18,790 nt of DNA from the NCBI GenBank assembly GCA_938073925.1, contig CALJGH010000131.1, positions 1 to 18,790 of the forward strand, written 5' to 3'. This document shows, one piece after another, positions 7,630 to 13,815 of this stretch. This DNA is from an uncultured Nitrospinaceae bacterium (GTDB lineage: Bacteria > Nitrospinota > Nitrospinia > Nitrospinales > VA-1). A program made the position numbers and the translations under genes. Position 1 is the stretch's first letter. Each line of letters opens with the position of its first letter. The notes below the pieces were generated by a model. It saw only the letters and a program-made list of their open reading frames with translations. It was not told where the DNA came from and searched no databases.

Positions 7630-8832
7630 CTATTTATGAGTTACGGAGTAGCAGGCAGGAATAATTTCTCCCGAATGCACCACCGTACCAGGTTGAATCA
7701 TATTACCCGCGCCGATCACGACACCATCGCCAATAAATGCGCCAAGCTTAGACATACCTGTAGAAATACGTTTTCCATTTTTGACGATTATAGGTTTCCA
7801 ATCGACAGTGCGGTTCACCGTCATGCAACCGGAACCAATATCCACATTTTCTCCCAGAACGCTATCACCGATGAAAGAAAGTCGACCGATTTGTGTATTG
7901 TCCATAACAACGCAGTTTTTCAATTCCACACCACTTCCCGCCTCACAGTTTTTCCCGAGAGAGGTATAGCTTCTAATAAGAGAATTATTACCAATATAAC
8001 TACCACGACCAATTGAACAAGGACCTTCAATAACCGCACCCGCTTTGATCAACACATCGGCTTCAATTTTAACGATTCCTTGCAGCGTCACATTCGCTTC
8101 CAAGGTTGCCGTCTTTGCAATAGAAGATTCTTCCCAAGAGTCCATGATCATTTTATTGGCTGTCAATATTTCCCAAGGGTGAACCACATCCAACCATTCA
8201 TCTTCCCACATGGATGCACGTAGGCCATCGCCTGCCACCATTTTCTTGAGGGCTTTTTCCATTGAAGCCCCATTCGATTCCAGCAACTGAAAAAATGAAG
8301 CAGGCAAAACGAATACTCCCGCAAGAACATAGTTACCGAGGCTATTACTCTTCGGTTTTTCAATAATTTTTGTGATTTCCATCTGTGCATTGAGAAAAAC
8401 ATTTCCAAACTGTTCATTGGAAGGAGGCAGACAGATAGAAGCTACAGGACATTTGAAAGCGTGAAAAGATTGCTGAATCTTGCTAAAAATATTATCTGCA
8501 GTAAGAATGTCCCCATATAGAAGTAGAAAATATTCTCCTGGAGAAATTTTACTTTTAACCTGCATAACCGCATTTCCAATCCCGCGGTTTTGTTTTTGTT
8601 CAACGTAATGAATATTTAATCCCTCATGATCATGGTCTCTAAGAGCATCGATCAGTTTGTCTCTTTTATGCCCCACCACAACAAAGATATCATTGATGCC
8701 TGAGCTGTTTAACAACTCAAGAGAATTATCAAGAATGGTACGACCCGCAACACCGATCATCGGTTGCGGACGAGTGTCCGAAAAAGGACTGAGATGGGAA
8801 CCTTTACCTGCAGCTAAAATGATGGCTTTCAT
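7630..8832 (-). CDS. Archaeal-type GlmU-like protein, degenerate nucleotidyltransferase plus beta-helix domain
   Basis: The 400 residues have the architecture of archaeal bifunctional sugar-1-phosphate nucleotidylyltransferase/acetyltransferases: a Rossmann-like nucleotidyltransferase domain at about 1-230, then a left-handed beta-helix of hexapeptide repeats at about 235-395. The N-terminal signature reads LAAGKGSHLSPFSDTRPQPM (7-26). The family norm is GTRL and PKPM, so the signature Arg is His13 and the Lys is Gln23. The metal Asp of LYGDIL (D108) is kept. In the helix domain, RLSFIGDS (317-324) and NVDIGSG (329-335) align by eye with E. coli GlmU HLTYLGDA and NVNIGAG, so catalytic His363, Tyr366 and Asn377 appear as Arg, Phe and Asp. 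Lys351 seems kept (K305). Its place between glmU and glmS implies a role in UDP-GlcNAc synthesis, but its activity is uncertain: an enzyme of altered specificity, or a regulatory or scaffold protein. Confidence 0.82.
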   Translation of the reverse strand: MKAIILAAGKGSHLSPFSDTRPQPMIGVAGRTILDNSLELLNSSGINDIFVVVGHKRDKLIDALRDHDHEGLNIHYVEQKQNRGIGNAVMQVKSKISPGEYFLLLYGDILTADNIFSKIQQSFHAFKCPVASICLPPSNEQFGNVFLNAQMEITKIIEKPKSNSLGNYVLAGVFVLPASFFQLLESNGASMEKALKKMVAGDGLRASMWEDEWLDVVHPWEILTANKMIMDSWEESSIAKTATLEANVTLQGIVKIEADVLIKAGAVIEGPCSIGRGSYIGNNSLIRSYTSLGKNCEAGSGVELKNCVVMDNTQIGRLSFIGDSVLGENVDIGSGCMTVNRTVDWKPIIVKNGKRISTGMSKLGAFIGDGVVIGAGNMIQPGTVVHSGEIIPACYSVTHK

Positions 8833-8879
8833 TTAGAAAATCTCGGTTGGAAGGCTATGCTCTATATTGCGGACGGGCT

Positions 8880-9617
8880 TTAATTTTCCAGCAAATTCTC
8901 TGCCCGCTTCAAGTCTTCGGGAGAATTTATCCCAAATATTTCATCAGTATCCTCTGTTTGAACCGATGCCACGGGATATCCATTTTTCATTGCGTATTCT
9001 AATGTATCGGTCAAATAATATTCCTTTTGATCATTATCGTCACCGAGACAGCATAAAGCTTTAAAAAACAATTCTTTATCAAAACAATATACCCCAGAGT
9101 TGGATTCGTCAACAATTTTCTCTTTGGGGGAAGCATCCCGGTGCTCAACAATCTTTAATATCGATCCATCGACATCGCGAATAATACGACCGAAGTCGTG
9201 TTTTGCCTTACTCTTGAGTGTCAAAACGCTGCATTTTGTTGCCATTACCTTATGCTGTTGCAGTAGCCGCTCAAGGGTCTCAGTCTTTATCAAAGGCATG
9301 TCCCCACAAAGCACCAAAATATTACCTTTGAAATCGTTCAACGACTGTTCTGTTTGTTGGGCTGCATGCCCCGTGCCCAGTTGTTCTTCCTGCAATACAA
9401 ACTCCAGGCCGCGCTTGGAAAATGTTTCCTGCACCTGCTCGGCCTGATGACCTACAACAACAATAGTTCGAGTCGGATGCAATTTTTCCGCAACATCAAG
9501 AACGTACTCAAGAATGGGTTTTTCAGCAATAGGTATAAGGACTTTGGCGAGGGAAGTTTGCATGCGGGATCCTTTGCCCGCCGCGAGGATGATTACTGCT
9601 AGGTCTTGCTCTTGCAT
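8880..9617 (-). CDS. glmU: Single-domain GlmU: UDP-GlcNAc pyrophosphorylase without acetyltransferase domain
   Basis: Should transfer UMP from UTP to GlcNAc-1-phosphate, giving UDP-GlcNAc. The 245 residues match only the N-terminal half of bacterial GlmU (about 456 residues). Signature residues fall at the E. coli numbering: LAAGKGSRMQ with R18 and AKVL with K25. Further along are QLGTGHA near 79-85, CGDMPL at 104-109 (metal D106), FGRII at 142-146, VEHRDA at 157-162 (E158), NSGVY (N173), EYYLTD at 199-204 and GINSPEDL with N231. The protein stops exactly where the linker to the beta-helix would begin. The 47 bases before the next gene hold no remnant of it, so this looks like a settled one-domain form rather than a recent truncation. 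The ATG overlaps the end of the fis-like gene by 19 bases, suggesting translational coupling. Confidence 0.9.
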   Translation of the reverse strand: MQEQDLAVIILAAGKGSRMQTSLAKVLIPIAEKPILEYVLDVAEKLHPTRTIVVVGHQAEQVQETFSKRGLEFVLQEEQLGTGHAAQQTEQSLNDFKGNILVLCGDMPLIKTETLERLLQQHKVMATKCSVLTLKSKAKHDFGRIIRDVDGSILKIVEHRDASPKEKIVDESNSGVYCFDKELFFKALCCLGDDNDQKEYYLTDTLEYAMKNGYPVASVQTEDTDEIFGINSPEDLKRAENLLEN

Positions 9618-9865
9618 TCAATTTCGTATTCCGCAATTTTCTTTCTCAAAGTATTACGGTTGACGCCTAAAATATTTGCCGCTTGTGTTTGGTTGCCATT
9701 GGTTTCTTTTAAAACGATCTCAACCAGCGGTTTTTCAATGCCTCCCATAATCAACTCATGCAGATGACCGTTCTTTTGCCTATCCATTGCACCGACATAT
9801 TGCTTAATCGATTTGTCGAGCCATTTTTCAAGAAATGTATGTACTTTTTTTTCAGTGTTCTGCAT
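9599..9865 (-). CDS. fis: Small Fis-family DNA-binding protein
   Basis: Nucleoid-associated or regulatory protein. The 88 residues are close in size to E. coli Fis (98). The C-terminal half carries the Fis-type helix-turn-helix, as in the DNA-binding ends of NtrC regulators: EKPLVEIVLKETNGNQTQAA, then NILGVNRNTLRKKIAEYEI (residues 44-82). The N-terminal half (KVHTFLEKWLDKSIKQYVG) is not clearly like enterobacterial Fis, but could supply the dimer helices. No receiver or ATPase domain exists upstream, so it is not a broken NtrC. It is the first gene of an operon with glmU, the GlmU-like gene and glmS. Its own start is covered by an inverted repeat (9871-9884). The ATG at 9863-9865 has only a weak ribosome site. 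Symbol by family; true orthology to E. coli fis is not shown. Confidence 0.85.
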   Translation of the reverse strand: MQNTEKKVHTFLEKWLDKSIKQYVGAMDRQKNGHLHELIMGGIEKPLVEIVLKETNGNQTQAANILGVNRNTLRKKIAEYEIECKSKT

Positions 9866-9870
9866 TGTCC

Positions 9871-9884
9871 AAGAATCAATTCTT
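9871..9884. repeat. Perfect inverted repeat at the fis start
   Basis: AAGAATCAATTCTT consists of AAGAAT, a CA centre and ATTCTT. It ends six bases before the fis ATG. It may be a protein-binding site, or in the mRNA a small hairpin over the ribosome-binding region. The stem is A/U-rich and so weak as RNA. Confidence 0.4.
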
Positions 9885-9940
9885 ATGCTAGGAAAAAAAG
9901 CGGCGCCCTCCCCCAGGCTTGCTCAGGTTTGCGTTTGTGG

Positions 9941-9969
9941 ATATTAGCAAACTCCTAAAACCCGGTCAA
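9941..9969 (-). promoter_or_regulatory. Sigma70-type promoter of the fis-glmU-glmS operon
   Basis: Minus strand: TTGACC (9964-9969), a 17-base spacer, then TAATAT (9941-9946), with 5/6 and 4/6 matches to consensus. Transcription would start near 9934, giving a leader of about 70 bases. The leader has a G-rich stretch and a run of T (around 9894-9915 on the plus strand), followed by the inverted repeat at the fis start. Confidence 0.5.
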
Positions 9970-9994
9970 GCAAGGACTTGTTTCTATTTATAAT
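9966..9994 (+). promoter_or_regulatory. Possible mtaB promoter, perfect -10 and weak -35
   Basis: Plus strand TATAAT (9989-9994) is a perfect -10 element. The bases at -35 distance (around 9965-9971, GTCAAGC) match poorly and coincide with the -35 of the divergent fis promoter. The leader to the mtaB ATG would be about 105 bases: A/T- and pyrimidine-rich, with no Shine-Dalgarno sequence next to the ATG. Confidence 0.35.
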
Positions 9995-10106
9995 TCACAC
10001 AATTACAGGTTGCTTACTTTCCACGCTCTGGTCTAAGATGAAGATAAACAATATTTCATTATCGTTATTTTCATTTTTTCTCTAAAAACTCTATCCGATT
10101 TCTTAC

Positions 10107-11429
10107 ATGAAAGTCTCTTGTATTACATTAGGGTGCCGGACCAACCAGCACGATACCGCTGAGATGCAAACTCTTCTCGAGAAAGAAGGATTTGTGATGG
10201 TCAGTCAGCGAGAAAAGGCCGATGCCTATGTCATCAACACCTGCACCGTCACACAAAAAAGTGATGCCAGCTCCCGGCTCGCCGTTAAAAAATCTCTCAC
10301 CCTCAATCCAGATGCTCTGGTGGTGTTCACCGGATGCTATGCGCAACTGAACCCCGAAGAAGCCGCCGAACTGACCGGACTAGATATCGTACTGGGCAAC
10401 GCCGACAAATTGGAAATTGCACAACTGCTAAAAAGCAAGCTGCTCAATCCGGACAGGCAATGGCAAAAATCTGAGGCGACAGAAATCGTGATGTCCGACA
10501 TCCATAAGAAAAGGATTTTTAGAACCATCCCGGTCAGAAACTTTCAAGGCATGACCAAGGCTTTCATAAAAGTTCAAACCGGTTGCGATGAGAAATGTTC
10601 TTTTTGTACCGTTGTTCGAGCGCGCGGCAAATCCATCAGTGACAGCCGGGAAAATATCCTTAACAATATCCAGGAAGCCATTGACATTGGTTTCAAAGAA
10701 ATCACCCTGACCGGAATCAACCTCGGCACTTGGGGGATGGATACTGGAGAAACATTCACTTCCTTGGTTCACGATATTGTTGAATTGCCCGGCGATTTCA
10801 GAGTCCGGCTGAGTTCGATCAATCCGATGGAGATCGATAACGATTTAATTCGGCTCATCGCCGAAACGGAAAAGCTCTGCTCACATCTACATATTCCTTT
10901 GCAAAGCGGCGACAACGAAATTCTTCGACGAATGCACCGAAACTACAATAGCGAGCAATATAAAGATGTAGTCCGTCGCGCTATCAACGCAATTCCCAAT
11001 CTCGGGCTTGGCGCCGATATTATTGTAGGATTTCCAGGAGAAACCGATACGGCATTTGAAAACACCCATAAACTAATCAAAGAGTTTCCTTTCTCTTACC
11101 TGCACGTATTTTCTTATTCGCCAAGGCGTGGAACCGAAGCCAATGAATATAAAGATGATGTTCCCGGGAATATTAAAAAAGAGCGTAATAAAATTCTCAC
11201 TCAATTGGTCGCAGAAAAAAGCCTGAAATTAAAAAACAAATTTCTCAATCAAACCGCAACCGTACTCATAGAAAACCAGCGCGACAAAAAAAGCGGCAAG
11301 CTCAAAGGCCATACAGACAACTATATTCCTATCAGCCTCGATGGACCCGATTCACTTAAAAACCAATTGATACCCGTAACTCTGCAACAGGTTTCAGGAG
11401 ACCATGTTGAAGGATGCGCCCTCTCATAA
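10107..11429 (+). CDS. mtaB: tRNA t6A37 methylthiotransferase MtaB
   Basis: Radical-SAM enzyme that adds a methylthio group to t6A at position 37 of tRNAs reading ANN codons. The 440 residues show the three methylthiotransferase domains. The N-terminal UPF0004 domain supplies Cys10 (TLGCRTNQ), Cys46 (NTCTVT) and Cys77 (TGCYAQ) for one iron-sulphur cluster. The radical-SAM core has GCDEKCSFC with C160, C164 and C167 for the second cluster, followed by TLTGINLGTW, HIPLQSGDN and ADIIVGFPGET. A C-terminal TRAM-like region runs from about 370. TLGCRTNQ and the overall length favour MtaB over MiaB or RimO. The ATG is not preceded by a clear ribosome site. The end overlaps the next gene by 16 bases, marking it as first gene of a four-gene transcript. 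Confidence 0.92.
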   Translation: MKVSCITLGCRTNQHDTAEMQTLLEKEGFVMVSQREKADAYVINTCTVTQKSDASSRLAVKKSLTLNPDALVVFTGCYAQLNPEEAAELTGLDIVLGNADKLEIAQLLKSKLLNPDRQWQKSEATEIVMSDIHKKRIFRTIPVRNFQGMTKAFIKVQTGCDEKCSFCTVVRARGKSISDSRENILNNIQEAIDIGFKEITLTGINLGTWGMDTGETFTSLVHDIVELPGDFRVRLSSINPMEIDNDLIRLIAETEKLCSHLHIPLQSGDNEILRRMHRNYNSEQYKDVVRRAINAIPNLGLGADIIVGFPGETDTAFENTHKLIKEFPFSYLHVFSYSPRRGTEANEYKDDVPGNIKKERNKILTQLVAEKSLKLKNKFLNQTATVLIENQRDKKSGKLKGHTDNYIPISLDGPDSLKNQLIPVTLQQVSGDHVEGCALS

Positions 11430-12265
11430 CACTCACCACCGACTTCGGACTGGATGACTCTTTCGTTGGGATTATGAAAGGGGTCATTCTTAATATAGAA
11501 CCCGAAGCTCATATTATTGACATCACCCACAATATCGACCCGCAAAACATCTTCCAAGCATCTCAAGTCCTGAAAGCGACCTATCCCTGGTATCCAAGAA
11601 AAACCATCCATATCGTTGTCGTCGACCCAGGTGTAGGCGGACCTGCTTTAAACAAGTTACCAAAAGAACCCAACCTTTCTTTGATTGCGGAAGGTAGAGG
11701 GCCCCTTGGCAAAAAGCCCATCGTGGTGCAATCACAATTCCAAACATTCATAGGCCCCGATAACGGAGTCCTGACCTCAGCTTTAGACCCTAAATCCAAA
11801 GCCTATGAATTGAACAATCCGAAATACTTTTTGAAACATATTTCCAACACCTTTCACGGACGCGATCTCTTCGCGCCTGTAGCCGCATGGATCGCCACCG
11901 GCATTGCCGCCTCTAAAATGGGACCTCGAATTCTAAAACCGACTCGACTAGAGCTACCAGAAGCCAAACAAAAAAACAAAAGCATCAAAGGTGAAATCAT
12001 CTATATCGATCGGTTCGGAAACGCCACCACAAACATATCCGCAGAATTAATAAGCAAAACCTTTGCATCATCCGATACAATAGAAATCAAGATCGGTAAG
12101 AATAAAATAGATGGTCTCGTAACCGGTTATTATCAAATCAATCCCGGTCAGATTGGAGCTATTCTCAACAGTTGGAATCAGGTTGAAGTTTTCTGTCGCG
12201 AGAATAGTGCAGAAAAGAAGCTCAAATTAAAAACAGGGCAAACCGTAACCCTCAAAGTAAAATAA
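11414..12265 (+). CDS. SAM hydrolase / hydroxide adenosyltransferase family (DUF62)
   Basis: Members split S-adenosylmethionine into adenosine and methionine using water; the fold is shared with fluorinase and chlorinase. The 283 residues show TTDFGLDDSFVGIMKG at 8-23, VVVDPGVG at 68-75 with D71, GPDNGVL at 114-120, TFHGRDLFAPVAAWIATG at 146-163 with H148, and DRFGNATTNI at 199-208. The Asp and His of the known Asp-Arg-His triad are visible. The Arg expected seven residues after the Asp (usually VGSER-R) is not: VGGPALNKL stands there, and an insertion of roughly 15-20 residues runs to GRGPLGKKPIVV. R95 may take its place. The ATG overlaps the mtaB end by 16 bases, with AGGAG at 11396-11400. 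Its purpose next to mtaB may be SAM turnover; that is inference. Confidence 0.88.
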   Translation: MRPLITLTTDFGLDDSFVGIMKGVILNIEPEAHIIDITHNIDPQNIFQASQVLKATYPWYPRKTIHIVVVDPGVGGPALNKLPKEPNLSLIAEGRGPLGKKPIVVQSQFQTFIGPDNGVLTSALDPKSKAYELNNPKYFLKHISNTFHGRDLFAPVAAWIATGIAASKMGPRILKPTRLELPEAKQKNKSIKGEIIYIDRFGNATTNISAELISKTFASSDTIEIKIGKNKIDGLVTGYYQINPGQIGAILNSWNQVEVFCRENSAEKKLKLKTGQTVTLKVK

Positions 12266-12313
12266 AAATTGCCTGATTTAAAAAAGTTAACAATCTAAAA
12301 ATTATCGAATTCT

Positions 12314-12790
12314 ATGAAACCTTACGACCCAGATGGCATAAAAATCGTCTGTCAAAATAAAAAGGCGCGGCACAACTACACTATTGAGGATTCCTTTGAA
12401 GCCGGATTGATATTGAAAGGCACCGAAGTAAAATCATTGAGAAATGGCAAAGCCAATCTGGTGGACAGCTACGCCACTATTAATGGCGCAGAAGCCTGGC
12501 TGAATCATTTCCATATCGACCCCTACACTCCCGCAACTCAATTCAATCATCACCCCATGCGAAAGCGTAAATTGCTTTTACACAAAAAAGAGATCAACAA
12601 GCTTATCGGGAAAACTCAGGAAAAAGGCTGCACTCTGGTCCCTTTAAAAGTATATTTTAAAAATGGTAAAGCAAAAGTGGACCTCGGCATCGCCAAGTCG
12701 AAAAAGCTATACGACAAACGCGCCGCGCTCAAGAAGCAAGAGTCTGACCGAGAAATCGACCGAGCTATGAAGTCCAATAATCGTGGATAA
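12314..12790 (+). CDS. smpB: SsrA-binding protein SmpB
   Basis: Binds tmRNA and delivers it to stalled ribosomes for trans-translation. The 158 residues match the family. Characteristic stretches are NKKARHNYTIEDSFEAGLIL at 15-34, GTEVKSLRNGKANLVDSYA at 36-54, HIDPYTPATQFNHHP at 67-81, RKRKLLLHKKEI at 83-94 and GIAKSKKLYDKR at 125-136. A basic, Glu-containing C-terminal tail (residues 137-158) should act in the empty mRNA channel. A 48-base gap separates it from the DUF62 gene, and 24 bases from the methyltransferase. The partner ssrA RNA is not in this window. Confidence 0.96.
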   Translation: MKPYDPDGIKIVCQNKKARHNYTIEDSFEAGLILKGTEVKSLRNGKANLVDSYATINGAEAWLNHFHIDPYTPATQFNHHPMRKRKLLLHKKEINKLIGKTQEKGCTLVPLKVYFKNGKAKVDLGIAKSKKLYDKRAALKKQESDREIDRAMKSNNRG

Positions 12791-12814
12791 AATTTGTTCG
12801 AAATAGGAAAAAAA

Positions 12815-13804
12815 ATGGAAACAGACAAGGCGATTAGCAAGATACTACAGGGTTTTCAACCTGCCTGCGTGGTCATCACCGCGAACGAGTTGAAAATCTT
12901 TGACATACTCAAGCAATCCGTTACTGCTAATCATGTAGCCGAAAACTGCAATCTTGACCCGGAAGCGACCGAGCGATTACTTAACGCCCTCACCTCACTT
13001 GAAATTGTCACTAAAGAAAATGACAAGTACCACCTGCCGCAAGCAGCGCAGGACTATCTCGTCACTGGCGGTAGCAAATCCATGCAGCAGTGGATACAGC
13101 TTTCGGCAGATCTTTATCCTGTTTGGGGGCAGTTGGCAACATTTATCAAATCTGGAATCCTCATAAAAAGCATTATCGAAATGTTGGGAGGCGATCCACA
13201 TAAAATGCGCGCCTTCACGGATGCCATGCACGACAAAGCACTCAAAGCCACATGGATGATCGCCCGTGAGATCCCCATCGGTGACGCGAAAAATATGCTG
13301 GATGTAGGGGGCGGACCAGGATCCTATGCGCTGGAATGGTGCAAGCTGCACAAGCATTTAAAGGCAACCGTATTCGACATTCCCCCTGTTCTCGAAGTAG
13401 CCAAAAACTATATCGAAAAATACGAACTGGGGGAACGCGTTGGAACTCAGCCTGGCAATTTTCACAAAGATGATCTTGGCGATTCCCAATACGACCTGTT
13501 ACTAATGGCAAATATTCTCCATATGTATGATGCTGATATGGGGAAAACTCTGGTCACGAAAGCCGTCAAAGCATTACAACCAGAGGGACGCATCGTTCTA
13601 CACGGTTTCTGCACCGATGAAGACCAGACCGGGCCATTGGACGACACATTGTTCAGCCTCAACATCGGCATGCTAACTGAAGGAGGACGGGCTCACCCGG
13701 TAAACGAAAAAATAAATTGGCTTAAGGGAGCCGGGATTTCCGATATTCGCTACTTTCGAGTAGAAGCAATGCCCACAGGGGTAATTACAGGTATTAAAGC
13801 TTAA
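12815..13804 (+). CDS. Class I SAM-dependent O-methyltransferase (acetylserotonin/CrtF/BchU-like)
   Basis: Likely methylates a small molecule; the substrate cannot be told. The 329 residues have the two-part plan of PF00891 O-methyltransferases. A winged-helix dimerisation domain covers about 1-95 (GFQPACVVITANELKIFDIL, NLDPEATERLLNALTSLEIV). The SAM-binding domain has LDVGGGPGSYALEW at 162-175, FDIPPVLEVA at 187-196, DLLLMANILHMYDAD at 227-241 and LQPEGRIVLHGF at 254-265. H236 in the ILHMYDAD stretch corresponds to the catalytic His of plant O-methyltransferases (HDWSDE). The ATG at 12815 follows AGGA by eight bases and was preferred over an upstream TTG at 12794. Relatives act in carotenoid, bacteriochlorophyll and antibiotic pathways, but none of those genes is nearby. 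Its end is 11 bases from the convergent EamA gene. Confidence 0.85.
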   Translation: METDKAISKILQGFQPACVVITANELKIFDILKQSVTANHVAENCNLDPEATERLLNALTSLEIVTKENDKYHLPQAAQDYLVTGGSKSMQQWIQLSADLYPVWGQLATFIKSGILIKSIIEMLGGDPHKMRAFTDAMHDKALKATWMIAREIPIGDAKNMLDVGGGPGSYALEWCKLHKHLKATVFDIPPVLEVAKNYIEKYELGERVGTQPGNFHKDDLGDSQYDLLLMANILHMYDADMGKTLVTKAVKALQPEGRIVLHGFCTDEDQTGPLDDTLFSLNIGMLTEGGRAHPVNEKINWLKGAGISDIRYFRVEAMPTGVITGIKA

Positions 13805-13815
13805 CTAGAAACACC

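Noticed and set aside
7324..8016. 230-codon plus-strand frame spanning the glmS / GlmU-like junction
   Set aside because: It crosses two well-supported minus-strand genes and has a His/Thr/Asn-rich composition typical of antisense frames.
8833..8879. Remnant of a lost GlmU beta-helix after the short glmU
   Set aside because: The 47-base gap contains no hexapeptide-repeat coding in any frame, so the gene ends cleanly.
9894..9925. G-rich stretch followed by a T-run in the fis leader (minus strand), considered as a terminator or attenuator
   Set aside because: The best stem is only about four pairs and sits five bases from the T-run, too weak to call.
12794..12814. TTG start seven codons upstream of the O-methyltransferase ATG
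   Set aside because: It has no ribosome site, while the ATG at 12815 has AGGA eight bases before it.
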